From Calothrix sp. PCC 6303 (GTDB taxonomy: Bacteria; Cyanobacteriota; Cyanobacteriia; Cyanobacteriales; Nostocaceae): a stretch of DNA of 64,000 bases. The stretch covers positions 4,712,001 to 4,776,000 of the forward strand of contig NC_019751.1 in NCBI RefSeq assembly GCF_000317435.1, read 5' to 3'. The translations under genes were made by a program, and so were the position numbers. The notes under the pieces were generated by a model. That model did not search any database, was not told the DNA's origin, and worked only from the letters and a program-made list of their open reading frames with translations. Positions 1 to 10,300 of the stretch are shown here, in pieces. How positions within the stretch are numbered: position 1 is the first letter of the stretch; each line of letters starts with the position of its first letter.

Positions 1-1
1 A

Positions 2-976
2 AAAGATTCGATTTTCACTCAACGACGCATCAAGCTGCAAATTGTTGATAGTACAGGTGGAATTGGTAATAATATTGTTCGATATATTGCTACTTCCCTT
101 GATGGTCAACCAATTACCACTACTGGTGGTACAAACTTCACGGATACTATAGCTTTCGTTCCGAATGCGGAAACTGTGGGACTCGATTTATTAGCATTCC
201 AATTTACAACGGGAATGTGTAAACCAGAACAGGTGCAAATTGTCAAATCTGGGGATAGAGCAACTGCGGAACCTGGTGATACAGCAATTTATCGTCTTTC
301 GGTGAAAAATCTTTCTGATGTTGCTTTAAATAATGTTGTTGCTACTGACAATTTACCTTTGGGATTCAATTTTATCTCAAAATCGGTACGAGGCGAAATT
401 AACGGTCAAGCTGTCAATGTGACGGCAGAACGTCAAGGTTCAACGGTGACATTCCGTACTGATACCGCAATTCCCCAGGGTCTGGTATTAAATATTGCCT
501 ATGCGGCGCAACTTACAAGCGATGCTGTACGGGGAGATGGTAGGAACAGTGCAATCGTCAATGCACAACGTGCAGATAATGGTTTTGCTTCTAAGGATGG
601 TCCAGCAATACATCAGTTAAAAATTAGACCAGGAATCACATCAGATTGCGGTACTGTTATCGGTCGTGTGTTTGTTGATAAAAATTTTGATGGTGAGCAG
701 CAAGCAGGGGAGCCAGGAATACCAAATGCGGTAATTTATATGCAAGATGGGAACCGTATTACTACTGACCCAAATGGCTTGTATTCTGTAGCCAATGTTA
801 AACCAGGGAGTCATACGGGAGTTTTAGATTTAAGTAGTCTTCCCGGTTATACCCTCGCACCTAATACCAAATTTAAAGAACGTAATAGCCAATCGCGTTT
901 GGTGCGGTTGGAACCAGGTGGAACGGTACGCATGAATTTTGCAGTCACCCCCACTTTCCAGGAGGAAGGAAAATGA
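2..976 (+). CDS. DUF11 / SdrD B-like surface protein, C-terminal part (5' end outside window)
   Basis: The frame is open from base 2 to the TGA at 974-976, so this is the last 324 residues of a larger protein. A GTG at 176 is probably internal because clearly coding sequence precedes it. The middle of the visible part resembles a DUF11 repeat (PGDTAIYRLSVKN, followed by VVATDNLPLGF), a beta-sandwich seen in bacterial surface proteins. The end resembles an SdrD B-like or carboxypeptidase-regulatory-like fold (GRVFVDKNFDGEQQAGEPGI, then GLYSVANVKPG). The stop overlaps the next start by ATGA, which suggests translational coupling with the outer-membrane protein downstream. A role in surface adhesion or fibres is inference. 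No membrane anchor is visible at the C-terminus. Confidence 0.75.
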   Translation, partial: KDSIFTQRRIKLQIVDSTGGIGNNIVRYIATSLDGQPITTTGGTNFTDTIAFVPNAETVGLDLLAFQFTTGMCKPEQVQIVKSGDRATAEPGDTAIYRLSVKNLSDVALNNVVATDNLPLGFNFISKSVRGEINGQAVNVTAERQGSTVTFRTDTAIPQGLVLNIAYAAQLTSDAVRGDGRNSAIVNAQRADNGFASKDGPAIHQLKIRPGITSDCGTVIGRVFVDKNFDGEQQAGEPGIPNAVIYMQDGNRITTDPNGLYSVANVKPGSHTGVLDLSSLPGYTLAPNTKFKERNSQSRLVRLEPGGTVRMNFAVTPTFQEEGK

Positions 977-3900
977 TACATCGACTGCATATTACATCTG
1001 ATTCTGCTTCGGAGTTGAAAGATCAGGAAAGGCAGAGTACAAATTTACCAGTGTTCCGCTATCAGGTTGAAGTTGTAAATGATCTTTCAAAGTCTAAGTT
1101 GAGAAAGGCAGTTAACCGTTCTCACCTAGCATTTGTGAATGGGATTAACCTACGGTTTGCGATCGCGTTTGGCTTGGTTTTTGCTCCCACTATAGCGAAA
1201 GCACAATCAATAAATTCTCCTGATAATTTATTGAGTTCTGAGTCTAATAAAGCACACGAAGATTTTGGAATTGAAAAAGTTGCAAAGGAAGAGGTAATTC
1301 TAGAGGAAAAAACTGATACCACCCAACTTATTAGTCAATCACAGGATTTGCCTAACATTGATGTTTTTTCAGAGGTTGAGTTTGCACCTACAGTAACTAG
1401 TTCCGGTAGCGTCTCAACGGCTAAAAGACTAGAAAAAGCTCTGAATCAAAAACCATTAAAAGAGGGTATTCAGCCTTTCCAACCTGCTAAGGAGGTTAAA
1501 TTACCTGCAAGTATACAAAAATTAGCTGAGAATAAAAAAGAAGAAGCTGGGGTTCTCCCTGTTGTCGCAAGTGAAATTTCCATAGATGCACAGCAGAAAG
1601 AACAAAAGCCAATTTCTTCCCCATCTTCCCCCACTACTCAAATCAAAATCCTTTCTCCTACTCCTGATTCAGTTGCTGATATTCCCGCAGCGACGGTTGT
1701 TTTGCAGTTCCCTGTGAATGCAAATATTGAGTTGCGGGTGAATGGTGAGTTGGTTAATAGCGACTCTATTGGACGCACAGAAACTGACTCTAGCAACAAT
1801 TTGGTGACACAAACTTGGTATGGTATTTCCCTCAAAGAAGGCGAAAATATCATTACTGCACAGATTGTAGGTACATCTGAGTCTGCATCTACGGTGAAAG
1901 TTGAAGTTAGGGGTGCGCCAACTAGTTTAAAATTGGATACAGTTGAAGCTCGTATTCCTGCGGATGGACGTTCGATTGCAAACGTTAAAGGACAATTAGT
2001 TGATGCTAATGGTAATCGCTCTAATCGAGATGCAATTGTTACTTTAAATGCAACATCTGGGGAGTTTGTTGGTGTTGATTTTAAACCAGATGAACCTGGT
2101 TTTCAGGTGGAAGCGAAAAATGGACAGTTTACTGCAACCTTGAAATCTGATTTGAAAGCGCAAACTGTCAGAATTCGAGCAAATAGCAATGATTTAGAAG
2201 CATATACACAATTACAATTTGAAACAGCGTTACGTTCAAGTTTAGTGACTGGTGTCGTGGATTTGCGTTTGGGTGCTAGGGGTACTGACTATTTTGGTAG
2301 TTACCGCGATTTTCTGCGTCCAGATAAAGATAAAAGTACTCAGTTAGATTTCAATGCGGCTGTTTTTGCCACTGGGACAGTAGGTGAATGGTTATTTACT
2401 GGTGCGTTGAATACTTCCCGTTCTTTGAATGAGGATTGTAATTGCGATAATCGTTTATTTAAAACCTATCAATCCAATGAACAGAATTATCCAGTTTATG
2501 GAGATAGTTCTAAAGTTGATGTAACTACACCTTCCACTGATAGCTTATTCTTGCGGTTTGAACGTTCTTCCAAGATTCCTGGTGCAGCATCTGACTATGT
2601 AATGTGGGGTGATTACAACACTGAAGAATTTAATCGCACTTCCCAACAGTTTACAGCGATCGCACGTCAGCTACACGGCTTTAAAGCCAATTATAATGTA
2701 GGAAATTTGCAAATTACGGGTTTTTACGGGAATAACGTTCAAGGATTCCAACGGGATACTGTTGCACCTGATGGAACTAGTGGTTTTTACTTCCTTTCCC
2801 GACGGATTCTAGTTCCTGGAAGTGAAAATATTTTCTTGGAGTTGGAAGAACTTAACCGTCCCGGTACTGTATTGGAGAGGAAACAGTTAAATCGCGGTGC
2901 TGACTACGATATTGATTATGACAGGGGGACAGTTTTATTCCGTGAACCAGTTCTACGGACTGACATTGGTAATAATGGTGAGGTTTTAGTTCGGAGAATT
3001 GTTGCTAGCTATCAATATGATAGTCAAGATGCCAACAGTAATATTTATGCGGGACGATTACAGTATAATTTGGCACGAGGATTAAATAGTGAAAGCTGGG
3101 TAGCTGGAACTTATTTAAAAGAAGATCAAGGTGTACGGGACTTTGAATTATTTGGTGCAGATGCTTTAATTTCCTTTGGGAACCAAGGTAGATTCATTGC
3201 AGAGTTTGCGCGATCGCGTAATAGCTCGGAACTAATGAATAATGTTAGTGGTGATGCTTACCGCTTGGAAGCTGAAGGACAAATTTTTAAGAATCTTCAA
3301 GGACGTGCATATTACCGTTTTGCGGATACAGGATTTGCCAATAATGCCACAATTAGTTTTGTTCCGGGACAAACTCGCTACGGCGCACAAGTAACAGGTA
3401 AACTGTCATCAAGTACAAATTTGCGCTTCCAGTATGACCATGAAGATAATTTTGGCATCGCACCGCAACCATTAGATACTTTTGAAGATTTGTTTGCACC
3501 TCGTTTGGAAGCTGTTCCCGGTAGCAAGGTTGATAATTCCCTGACTACCATATCTGCGGGAGTTCAACAAAAATTTGGTCGCAGTATCTTTGATTTAGAT
3601 TGGATTCATCGAGACAGAAAAGATCGGATTCCCAACAACGCATTAAACAGCAAATCAGACCAACTGCGATCGCGTCTCACTGTCCCCATTACTAATAATC
3701 TCACCTTCCAAGCACAAAACGAACTGACCCTATCTTCCGAAAAAGATGCCATTTACCCTGACAGAAGTATCTTTGGTTTAAATTGGAATGTACTTCAGGG
3801 AGTTAATATTAGCCTTGCACAGCAGTTTTACCATGGGGGACAGTTTGAAGGTAACTCGATTACATCCCTCAGCGTCAACGGAGAACACAAACTTGGTAGT

Positions 3901-4959
3901 GATACGTCAATTACTGGACGCTATTCGATTTTGGGAGGTGCTAATGAACTTACAACCCAAGGTGCAATTGGTTTAAATAATAAATGGACAATTTCCCCAG
4001 GTTTGCGTCTTAACCTCGCTTACGAACATATTTTTGGTAATTTCCAAGCACGAAATGCAACTGGACAGCAATTTGCCCAACCTTTCTCTGTTGGACAAGC
4101 AGCTTCCTCCATCGGCTTTAATGGTGGTGATAGCTACAGCATCGGTTTAGAATATTCTGACAATCCCAACTTCCAAGCAAGTGCTAAATACGAACATCGC
4201 AGTTCCTCAGTTGGAAATAATTCAGTTATTACCGCAGGCATTACTGGTAAATTATCACCATCACTCACGGCTTTAGCACGCTACCAACAAGCAAATGCAT
4301 CTAATCAGAAATTAGTAGCTTTAGGTGACACCGCAAATCTCAAACTAGGTTTAGCTTACCGTGACCCCAATAACGATAAATTTAACGCTTTGTTGCGGTA
4401 TGAATATCGTAAAAATCCCTCCATCATTCCCGATACAATCCTCTTAGGTAGTGGTACTGGTTCTGAAGACCACACTTTTGCTGCCGAAGCTATTTATGCA
4501 CCAAATTGGCAATGGGAATTTTACGGAAAATATGCTCTTCGCAATAGCAGTTCTTTCTTAGCAAGCGATTTACTTGGCAGTAGTAGTATAAATTTGGCAC
4601 AAGTTAGAGCTACGTATCGCTTGGGATACAGCATGGATTTAGTTGGTGAAGCGAGGTGGATTGGGCAATCGGACAACACCGAAACCGGATTTGTTGTGGA
4701 AACAGGTTATTACCTCACCCCAAATTTGCGACTGTCTGCTGGCTATGTTTTTGGTAAAGTTGATGACCGCGATTTTTCCGGTACCAGATCTGCTGGAGGT
4801 GGTTACTTGGGGTTAACAGTTAAGCTGAACGAACTCTTTGACGGATTTGGAATGCAAAAACGTCCACCAAGACAGCAGAAGGAATCCGTGGTGCAAGCAC
4901 TGCGAAAACACAAAAATCAGACAACTTCGCAGCTGCAAAGTGAGGTTAAAGGAATATGA
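973..4959 (+). CDS. Large outer-membrane beta-barrel protein with Ig-like domains (1328 aa)
   Basis: The protein has an unusually long N-terminal region, then a hydrophobic signal-like segment at about residues 57-77 ending AKA before QS. A low-complexity Lys/Glu/Pro linker runs to about residue 215. Two Ig/invasin-like beta domains follow, at about 218-315 and 315-420 (SPTPDSVADIPAATVVLQF; then DTVEARIPADGRSIANVKG). From about 425 to 1290 the sequence alternates polar and hydrophobic residues with many aromatic strand ends (YRFADTGF, YGAQVTGKL, GGGYLGLTVKL), as expected for a large outer-membrane barrel. It overlaps both neighbours by ATGA, so the three genes look like one transcript. A TTG at 1099 would shorten the leader before the signal segment. 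No TonB plug domain is visible. An export pore or anchor for the neighbouring surface proteins is inference. Confidence 0.7.
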   Translation: MIHRLHITSDSASELKDQERQSTNLPVFRYQVEVVNDLSKSKLRKAVNRSHLAFVNGINLRFAIAFGLVFAPTIAKAQSINSPDNLLSSESNKAHEDFGIEKVAKEEVILEEKTDTTQLISQSQDLPNIDVFSEVEFAPTVTSSGSVSTAKRLEKALNQKPLKEGIQPFQPAKEVKLPASIQKLAENKKEEAGVLPVVASEISIDAQQKEQKPISSPSSPTTQIKILSPTPDSVADIPAATVVLQFPVNANIELRVNGELVNSDSIGRTETDSSNNLVTQTWYGISLKEGENIITAQIVGTSESASTVKVEVRGAPTSLKLDTVEARIPADGRSIANVKGQLVDANGNRSNRDAIVTLNATSGEFVGVDFKPDEPGFQVEAKNGQFTATLKSDLKAQTVRIRANSNDLEAYTQLQFETALRSSLVTGVVDLRLGARGTDYFGSYRDFLRPDKDKSTQLDFNAAVFATGTVGEWLFTGALNTSRSLNEDCNCDNRLFKTYQSNEQNYPVYGDSSKVDVTTPSTDSLFLRFERSSKIPGAASDYVMWGDYNTEEFNRTSQQFTAIARQLHGFKANYNVGNLQITGFYGNNVQGFQRDTVAPDGTSGFYFLSRRILVPGSENIFLELEELNRPGTVLERKQLNRGADYDIDYDRGTVLFREPVLRTDIGNNGEVLVRRIVASYQYDSQDANSNIYAGRLQYNLARGLNSESWVAGTYLKEDQGVRDFELFGADALISFGNQGRFIAEFARSRNSSELMNNVSGDAYRLEAEGQIFKNLQGRAYYRFADTGFANNATISFVPGQTRYGAQVTGKLSSSTNLRFQYDHEDNFGIAPQPLDTFEDLFAPRLEAVPGSKVDNSLTTISAGVQQKFGRSIFDLDWIHRDRKDRIPNNALNSKSDQLRSRLTVPITNNLTFQAQNELTLSSEKDAIYPDRSIFGLNWNVLQGVNISLAQQFYHGGQFEGNSITSLSVNGEHKLGSDTSITGRYSILGGANELTTQGAIGLNNKWTISPGLRLNLAYEHIFGNFQARNATGQQFAQPFSVGQAASSIGFNGGDSYSIGLEYSDNPNFQASAKYEHRSSSVGNNSVITAGITGKLSPSLTALARYQQANASNQKLVALGDTANLKLGLAYRDPNNDKFNALLRYEYRKNPSIIPDTILLGSGTGSEDHTFAAEAIYAPNWQWEFYGKYALRNSSSFLASDLLGSSSINLAQVRATYRLGYSMDLVGEARWIGQSDNTETGFVVETGYYLTPNLRLSAGYVFGKVDDRDFSGTRSAGGGYLGLTVKLNELFDGFGMQKRPPRQQKESVVQALRKHKNQTTSQLQSEVKGI

Positions 4960-7145
4960 AACACGAAGAAAATAAAAGACCTCTCCCTGACTTTGTTCAA
5001 CAAACAGGCAGGGGGGCAGGGAGCAGGGAGCAGGGGGGAAATGGTAAAATAAAAGAAAGAATTAGTTTATTTATTCTTCCTTATTTCTTATTCGCTTCCA
5101 TTCCTAACATCGCTGCTGCACAAACTCAAAACACTTTAAAAATCACAGTAAATAGCAACGCAGACGAAATTAAACCAGATGATAGGGTTACATTGCGAGA
5201 AGCGATCGCACTTGCCAACAATACCCTATTAATAGATAAACTTAGTGAGAGCGAAAAAAATCAAGTTCAACCAGCAAGTGGAAATTCGCGGATTGAATTT
5301 AACCTCCCTGCGGAACAAACCACCATCCAACTCACGGAGATTTTACCAGCTTTAACATCCCCTGGTACCATTATTGATGGAACAACCCAACCAGGTTACG
5401 ACAGCACACAACCTGCAAACGCAACAGATTTTGTCCCCCCATTACCCACAACTCCAGTTGTGGCAATTACTCCCGCACCTGGAAAAGAAGTATTTCGCGG
5501 ACTATCTATAGTTGCAGATGACATTACCATTCGCGGATTAAGTCTGTACGGCTTTACTGCCAAATATCAAACTACTGCAAGTCTTCCTCCTGCTGATATC
5601 TTCATCGCATCCAGTGACATCAAAAACCATACGAACCCAGCCAAAAACGTAGTTATTGAAAATAACTGGTTGGGAATCACACCCGATGCAAAAATGCCAG
5701 AGACACCTTCAGCTTTTGGGGTATCAGTATTTAATGCAGTGGGGACAATTATTAAAAATAACCGCATATCATACCACGACGGTAGCGCAATTATTACCGG
5801 ATTTCGGGGAGAAAAAACCCAGGTTATCGAAAATATAATTATTGGTAACGGTTTAGCAGGAATGCCAGATGCTATCCGCTTAGATGGTAAAGTCGATAAA
5901 TCAGAAATCCATGCTAATTTACTCTGTGCAAATGATGGTAGTGGAATATTTTTATTTAAACCTGAAGGTGCAGTGGAAATCAAAGACAACGATATCAGAT
6001 ATAACGGTCGCAGATTGCGACGTGCAGCAGTATATTTGATGGGAAGTGACCACAAAGTCACCAATAATAAAATTATAAATCAAGCAGGTTCCGGTGTTGT
6101 AGTCACAGCATTTCCTCCCAAGGGTTCATTTAACAACGGTGTATCTGTTCGCAACCAAATAGAAAATAACCGCTTTGCCAAAATCGAAGGACTCAGCATC
6201 GACTTAAATACCAGAGGACATGCTGATGTCCAAGACTTTCAACGGGGAGACGGCAAAAACCCGCGTCGGGATACAGGAAATCGTCGCTTAGATACTGGGA
6301 ATGCGGGAATTAATTCACCTGAATTTCTTTCCCCAGAATTTTTAAACATCAACGGCAAAGTTAACATTGATGGAATTGCTGAACCAGGTTCAGAAATCCA
6401 AATTTATCAAGTAGCTGAAGGTGGGTTAAATCAGGTTTTAACTTCCGTAAAAGCAGACGAAAAAGGCAAATTTGCAGCAACCTTAGAAAATCTAAAACCG
6501 GGTTCTGTGGTGAGTGCGATCGCATCTCATCCCAAATACGGTACCTCGGAACCAGCATACTCGGCTTTGGTGACATCAACCAACCCCGAAGAAATGGCTC
6601 AAATTCGTAAAAATGTTGCACTTATAGAAAAACAAGACGAACTTGCAAACCCAGTAGGAGAAATTCCCAATTGTACAACTCCCAAACCACCTGAACCCGT
6701 CCCTGAACCACCAGTTGAACCAACCCCAGAACCACCACCAGAAGTAATTCGTTTGCGGGTTCCTAATAATATTCACTATGCACTCAATAAAGACTTTATT
6801 AGTGCTGAAAGTGGCAAAGTATTAGATAAAATCGTTGCGGTGATGCAGCAATATCCCACAATTGTCATTGAACTCCAAGGACACACAGATTCCCGTGCTA
6901 GCGATGCTTACAACAAAGATTTAGCATTCCGACGTGCGGTAAATGCCAGAAATTATCTGATTAAAAAAGGAATTGCACCGGAAAGAATGACACTTCGTTC
7001 CTTTGGGGAAAGAAAATTAAAAACACCTGGTAGAGATAGAGTTGAACATGCTCAAAATCGTCGTGTTGAAGTGATGTTTTTTGATATTCGTGGTGTGGAA
7101 ATTATTTTGGAATCACAGGATGAGGATTTACAAATAGAGCGGTAA
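4956..7145 (+). CDS. Right-handed beta-helix protein with C-terminal OmpA peptidoglycan-binding domain
   Basis: The 729-aa product has a signal-like segment at about residues 35-55 (ending IAAA). A CSLREA-type start follows (VTLREAIALANN), then a long Asn/Gly-rich series typical of right-handed parallel beta-helices (NVVIENNWLG, GTIIKNNRISYHDGSAIITG, HKVTNNKIINQAGSGVVV). Next come a carboxypeptidase-regulatory-like stretch, a Pro/Glu linker at about 565-600, and an OmpA/MotB C-terminal domain at about 605-725 (IELQGHTDSRASDAYNKDLA, RRAVNARNYLIKKGI, NRRVEVMF). It probably sits in the periplasm and ties the surface assembly to peptidoglycan. The ATG overlaps the stop of the barrel gene. A G-rich repeat tract codes for residues about 17-29, ahead of the signal segment. 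Confidence 0.8.
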   Translation: MKHEENKRPLPDFVQQTGRGAGSREQGGNGKIKERISLFILPYFLFASIPNIAAAQTQNTLKITVNSNADEIKPDDRVTLREAIALANNTLLIDKLSESEKNQVQPASGNSRIEFNLPAEQTTIQLTEILPALTSPGTIIDGTTQPGYDSTQPANATDFVPPLPTTPVVAITPAPGKEVFRGLSIVADDITIRGLSLYGFTAKYQTTASLPPADIFIASSDIKNHTNPAKNVVIENNWLGITPDAKMPETPSAFGVSVFNAVGTIIKNNRISYHDGSAIITGFRGEKTQVIENIIIGNGLAGMPDAIRLDGKVDKSEIHANLLCANDGSGIFLFKPEGAVEIKDNDIRYNGRRLRRAAVYLMGSDHKVTNNKIINQAGSGVVVTAFPPKGSFNNGVSVRNQIENNRFAKIEGLSIDLNTRGHADVQDFQRGDGKNPRRDTGNRRLDTGNAGINSPEFLSPEFLNINGKVNIDGIAEPGSEIQIYQVAEGGLNQVLTSVKADEKGKFAATLENLKPGSVVSAIASHPKYGTSEPAYSALVTSTNPEEMAQIRKNVALIEKQDELANPVGEIPNCTTPKPPEPVPEPPVEPTPEPPPEVIRLRVPNNIHYALNKDFISAESGKVLDKIVAVMQQYPTIVIELQGHTDSRASDAYNKDLAFRRAVNARNYLIKKGIAPERMTLRSFGERKLKTPGRDRVEHAQNRRVEVMFFDIRGVEIILESQDEDLQIER
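5005..5038 (+). repeat. G-rich GGGAGCAGGG tract inside the beta-helix gene
   Basis: Direct sequence shows CAGG and GGGAGCAGGGAGCAGGGGGG-type units read in frame as Thr-Gly-Arg-Gly-Ala-Gly-Ser-Arg-Glu-Gln-Gly-Gly. The same motif occurs between genes at 41517-41570 and inside the copper ATPase gene at 15801-15817. It lies before the signal segment, so it lengthens the leader rather than the mature protein. Confidence 0.7.
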
Positions 7146-7157
7146 AAACCAAACTAA

Positions 7158-7188
7158 TGTAGAGACGTAGCAGTGCTACGTCTCTACA
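7158..7188. repeat. Perfect palindromic repeat, GTAGAGACGTAGCA type
   Basis: Two 15-base arms (TGTAGAGACGTAGCA and its exact reverse complement) flank one central G. It lies 13 bases after the stop of the beta-helix/OmpA gene and could fold into a strong hairpin that ends or protects the transcript, although no T run follows. Related copies are at 11601-11629, 23603-23631, 24700-24727 and, with changed arms, 31146-31174. Confidence 0.85.
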
Positions 7189-7383
7189 AATTAAAAACAC
7201 CAATAATTTGCGTGATTTTACTTAACTAATTAATCATTATCCGTGGGAATACTATATAGCATAACGACTTTTCATCAACTTCAAACCTAGTGAAAAGATG
7301 CTTTAATCTTCATCTTAGTATCTATAAATTTAGAAACTCAACATTATTACTTACAAACTATGTATTTTGACTGGAACTAAATC

Positions 7384-10300
7384 ATGAAATCATTATTTAA
7401 AAATTTAAGCGCGATCGCCTCAGTCAAGAAAAAGAATAAATATTCATCTGGTGTAGCTTTGTTCACTGCTGGAGCGTTAATAGCACCCCAGTTTTTAGTG
7501 ATGCCTGCCCCAGTGCGAGCCGAGCAGGTAGGAATTTGTGCTACACCAGGCAAAGACGGAACGGCAACTATTAGTGGAATTGTCAATACCTATTATCCAG
7601 GAACAGGAACAGTGAATGCAGGCTCAACTTCTGTGAGCATAGGAGCTATAAACCCTAATGGTAATACTACGCCAATAGCCAAAGGGGACTTGCTATTGAT
7701 TATTCAAATGCAAGACGCGGATATTAATTCCACTAATACTGATGCCTATGGAAACGGTGTCGGTGGCGATGTCAATTCAAATACAAACATTGTGCCATCC
7801 CCTTTGGCAGCAAGTGGATATACCAGCCTCAATAACGCTGGAAGATACGAATATGCCGTAGCCAATGGTCCTGTCTCCGGTGGTGTTATTCCATTGACCA
7901 AAGGTACTACCTATTCTTATCGTACTGCTGCCGCCACGAGTTCTGAGGGGGTGCGGTCATTTCAGGTGGTGCGAGTCCCTCAATATACAACAGCAACAAT
8001 AACAGGTACGTTAACAACAGCCGCACAATGGAATGGGGGTTCGGGGGGGATTGTTGCCCTGGATGTTAGAGAAGGATTAAATTTCAGTGCAGGCAGTGTA
8101 GTTGATGTTAATGGTCTTGGTTTTAGGGGAGGTGGATCTAACCCGAATGGTTATTCTGGTAGTTCAACTTCAACTTTCCGAACCACTAGTCAAGGCTCAC
8201 TAGCAGGAATCGATGGACCCAAAGGTGAAGGGATTGCTGGTACACCCCGATTTGTGGCACGCCAACCTTTTGGTAGTTTTAATGTTCGTTCTACAACAGT
8301 CACCGATGATCTGGGTACACCGGGCTATCCCAATGGTGATGAGGGTCGTGGTGCGCCAGCGAACGCAGGTGGTGGTGGAAACGAACACAACTCTGGTGGT
8401 GGTGGTGGTGCCAACGGGGGTGCAGGGGGATTAGGTGGGCGATCGTATGGGGATTCACAATGGGGTAACACTACACAACCTACATTTGATGCTGCTGTAG
8501 GTGGTTTCGGAGGAACTCCAATTGCTGCTGATCCGACTCGTTTAATATTTGGTGGTGGTGGTGGTGCTGGCGATACTAACGACCAAGCTAAACCATCTGG
8601 AGCTGGTGGTGGTGGCGGTGGTATGGTTTTAATTCGAGCCGGAAGTGTTAGTGGCTCAGGTACTATCAATGCTAAAGGAGCAGATGGAATTGACAGTCCT
8701 GCTGGGGCTTTACCTGACGCGGGTGGTGGAGGTGGTGCAGGTGGTACCGTCTTGGTAACAACGGCAACAGGAAATGCATCGGGGTTAACTATTAATGCTA
8801 CAGGTGGTATTGGTGGTGATCTAAACGAAAATAATACAACAGAAACGGATGGTCCTGGAGCAGGTGGTGGCGGTGGTGTAGTTTACACAACTGGTGGTGG
8901 AGCGACTGTAAATGTTAGTGGTGGTGTAGCTGGATTAATTGTCAACGGTCAGGTACGAAATAATACATCTAATAGCGCAACACCTGGATTGACGGGTATT
9001 AATCAGACAATTACAGCGAGTAGTCTAACCACAAGCATCTCCGGTAGTGACCCTAGTTGTGCCTTCTATGATGTTTCCGGTACTCTTTATGAAGATACAG
9101 ACGGTGGAGATGATTTCGATGCCAGCGAACCGAAATTACCCGCAGCAGTAAAAGTTATTTTATACAAAGATAACAATAACAACAACACTGTGGATACAGG
9201 TGAAGAAGTCACAAATATTCCAACTAATGACCAAGGGCAATACACATTTACTAACGTAGCGACTGGTACATACAAAGTCAAAGTAGATACTAGCGATAAT
9301 GATATACCCAACGGCTTGACCTTAGGCACATCAAATGATTTAACAGTTAACGTCTCTACTGCTGCGGTTAATAATATCAACTTTGGTTTCGATCGCGCTC
9401 AAGTTAGCTTTGAACCCGATCCCCCAACCCCAGATGCAGAACCTAATCCCCCCGCAGGTATTTGTGCTGCACCTGGTTCGGATGGGACTTCGACTATTAG
9501 CGGTGTCGTTAATACTTACTATCCCGGTACTCAATCAGCAAGTATAGGTGCAACCCAAATTACTATAGGTGCTGCCACCGGACTCAACTCTGCCATCAAA
9601 AAAGGAGATAAGCTGCTAATCATCCAAATGCAGGATGCGGAAATTAACTCTACTAACACCGATAGTTATGGAAATAGTAATCCAGGAGGTGCAGGTAGTG
9701 GTTCAACAGTATTTAACAGATCAGGATATTACCAATATGTAGTTGCCGACAATTCTGTCGCACCAACGGGGGGTAATCTGCAAATCAAAGAATCTTTAGC
9801 CTATACTTTTACTAATGCTGATGCGACCAGCAGCAGAGGACAGCGACGTTTTCAGGTAATTCGTTTACCTCAATATCGCAATACTACAATTAGCGGTACA
9901 GTTACAGCAGCACCTTGGAATGGACGTTCCGGGGGGATTGTGGCAGTGGACGTAGCAGATACCTTGACATTCTCTGGAGCCGGAAAAATAGACGTTAGCG
10001 GTCAAGGTTTCCGAGGGGGTGGTGGTAGAAACACTACTGGTACAGGTGGTACACCCCAAGCTTTACCAGGAAATAAAGATTATGTAAGTCTGTCAACTAA
10101 TCCCTATCACGGTTCTAAAGGTGAAGGTATTGCCGGAACACCCAAATATATTAGAAATGATGTTACGACATCTGTAACTATTAATCCTGACGAAGGTTAT
10201 CCCAATGGTAGCTTTGGTCGAGGTGCTCCCGGTAACGCAGGTGGAGGTTCCACAGACCCTAACATAGAAAAGAACTCTGCTAACACTGGTGGTGGTGGTG

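Noticed and set aside
6576-6776. Trp/Phe-rich frame antisense to the beta-helix gene
   Set aside because: It is the reverse of the Pro/Glu linker codons (CCA-GAA repeats).
8325-8669. Pro/Cys-rich frame on the minus strand (and similar Thr-rich ones at 10093-10386)
   Set aside because: They are the reverse reading of GGT-rich glycine codons in the 1385-aa gene, with skewed composition and no ribosome site.
8370-8900. Short repeated GGTGGTGG units resembling a repeat array
   Set aside because: They are glycine codons within one gene; no constant repeat with unique spacers, so not a CRISPR array.
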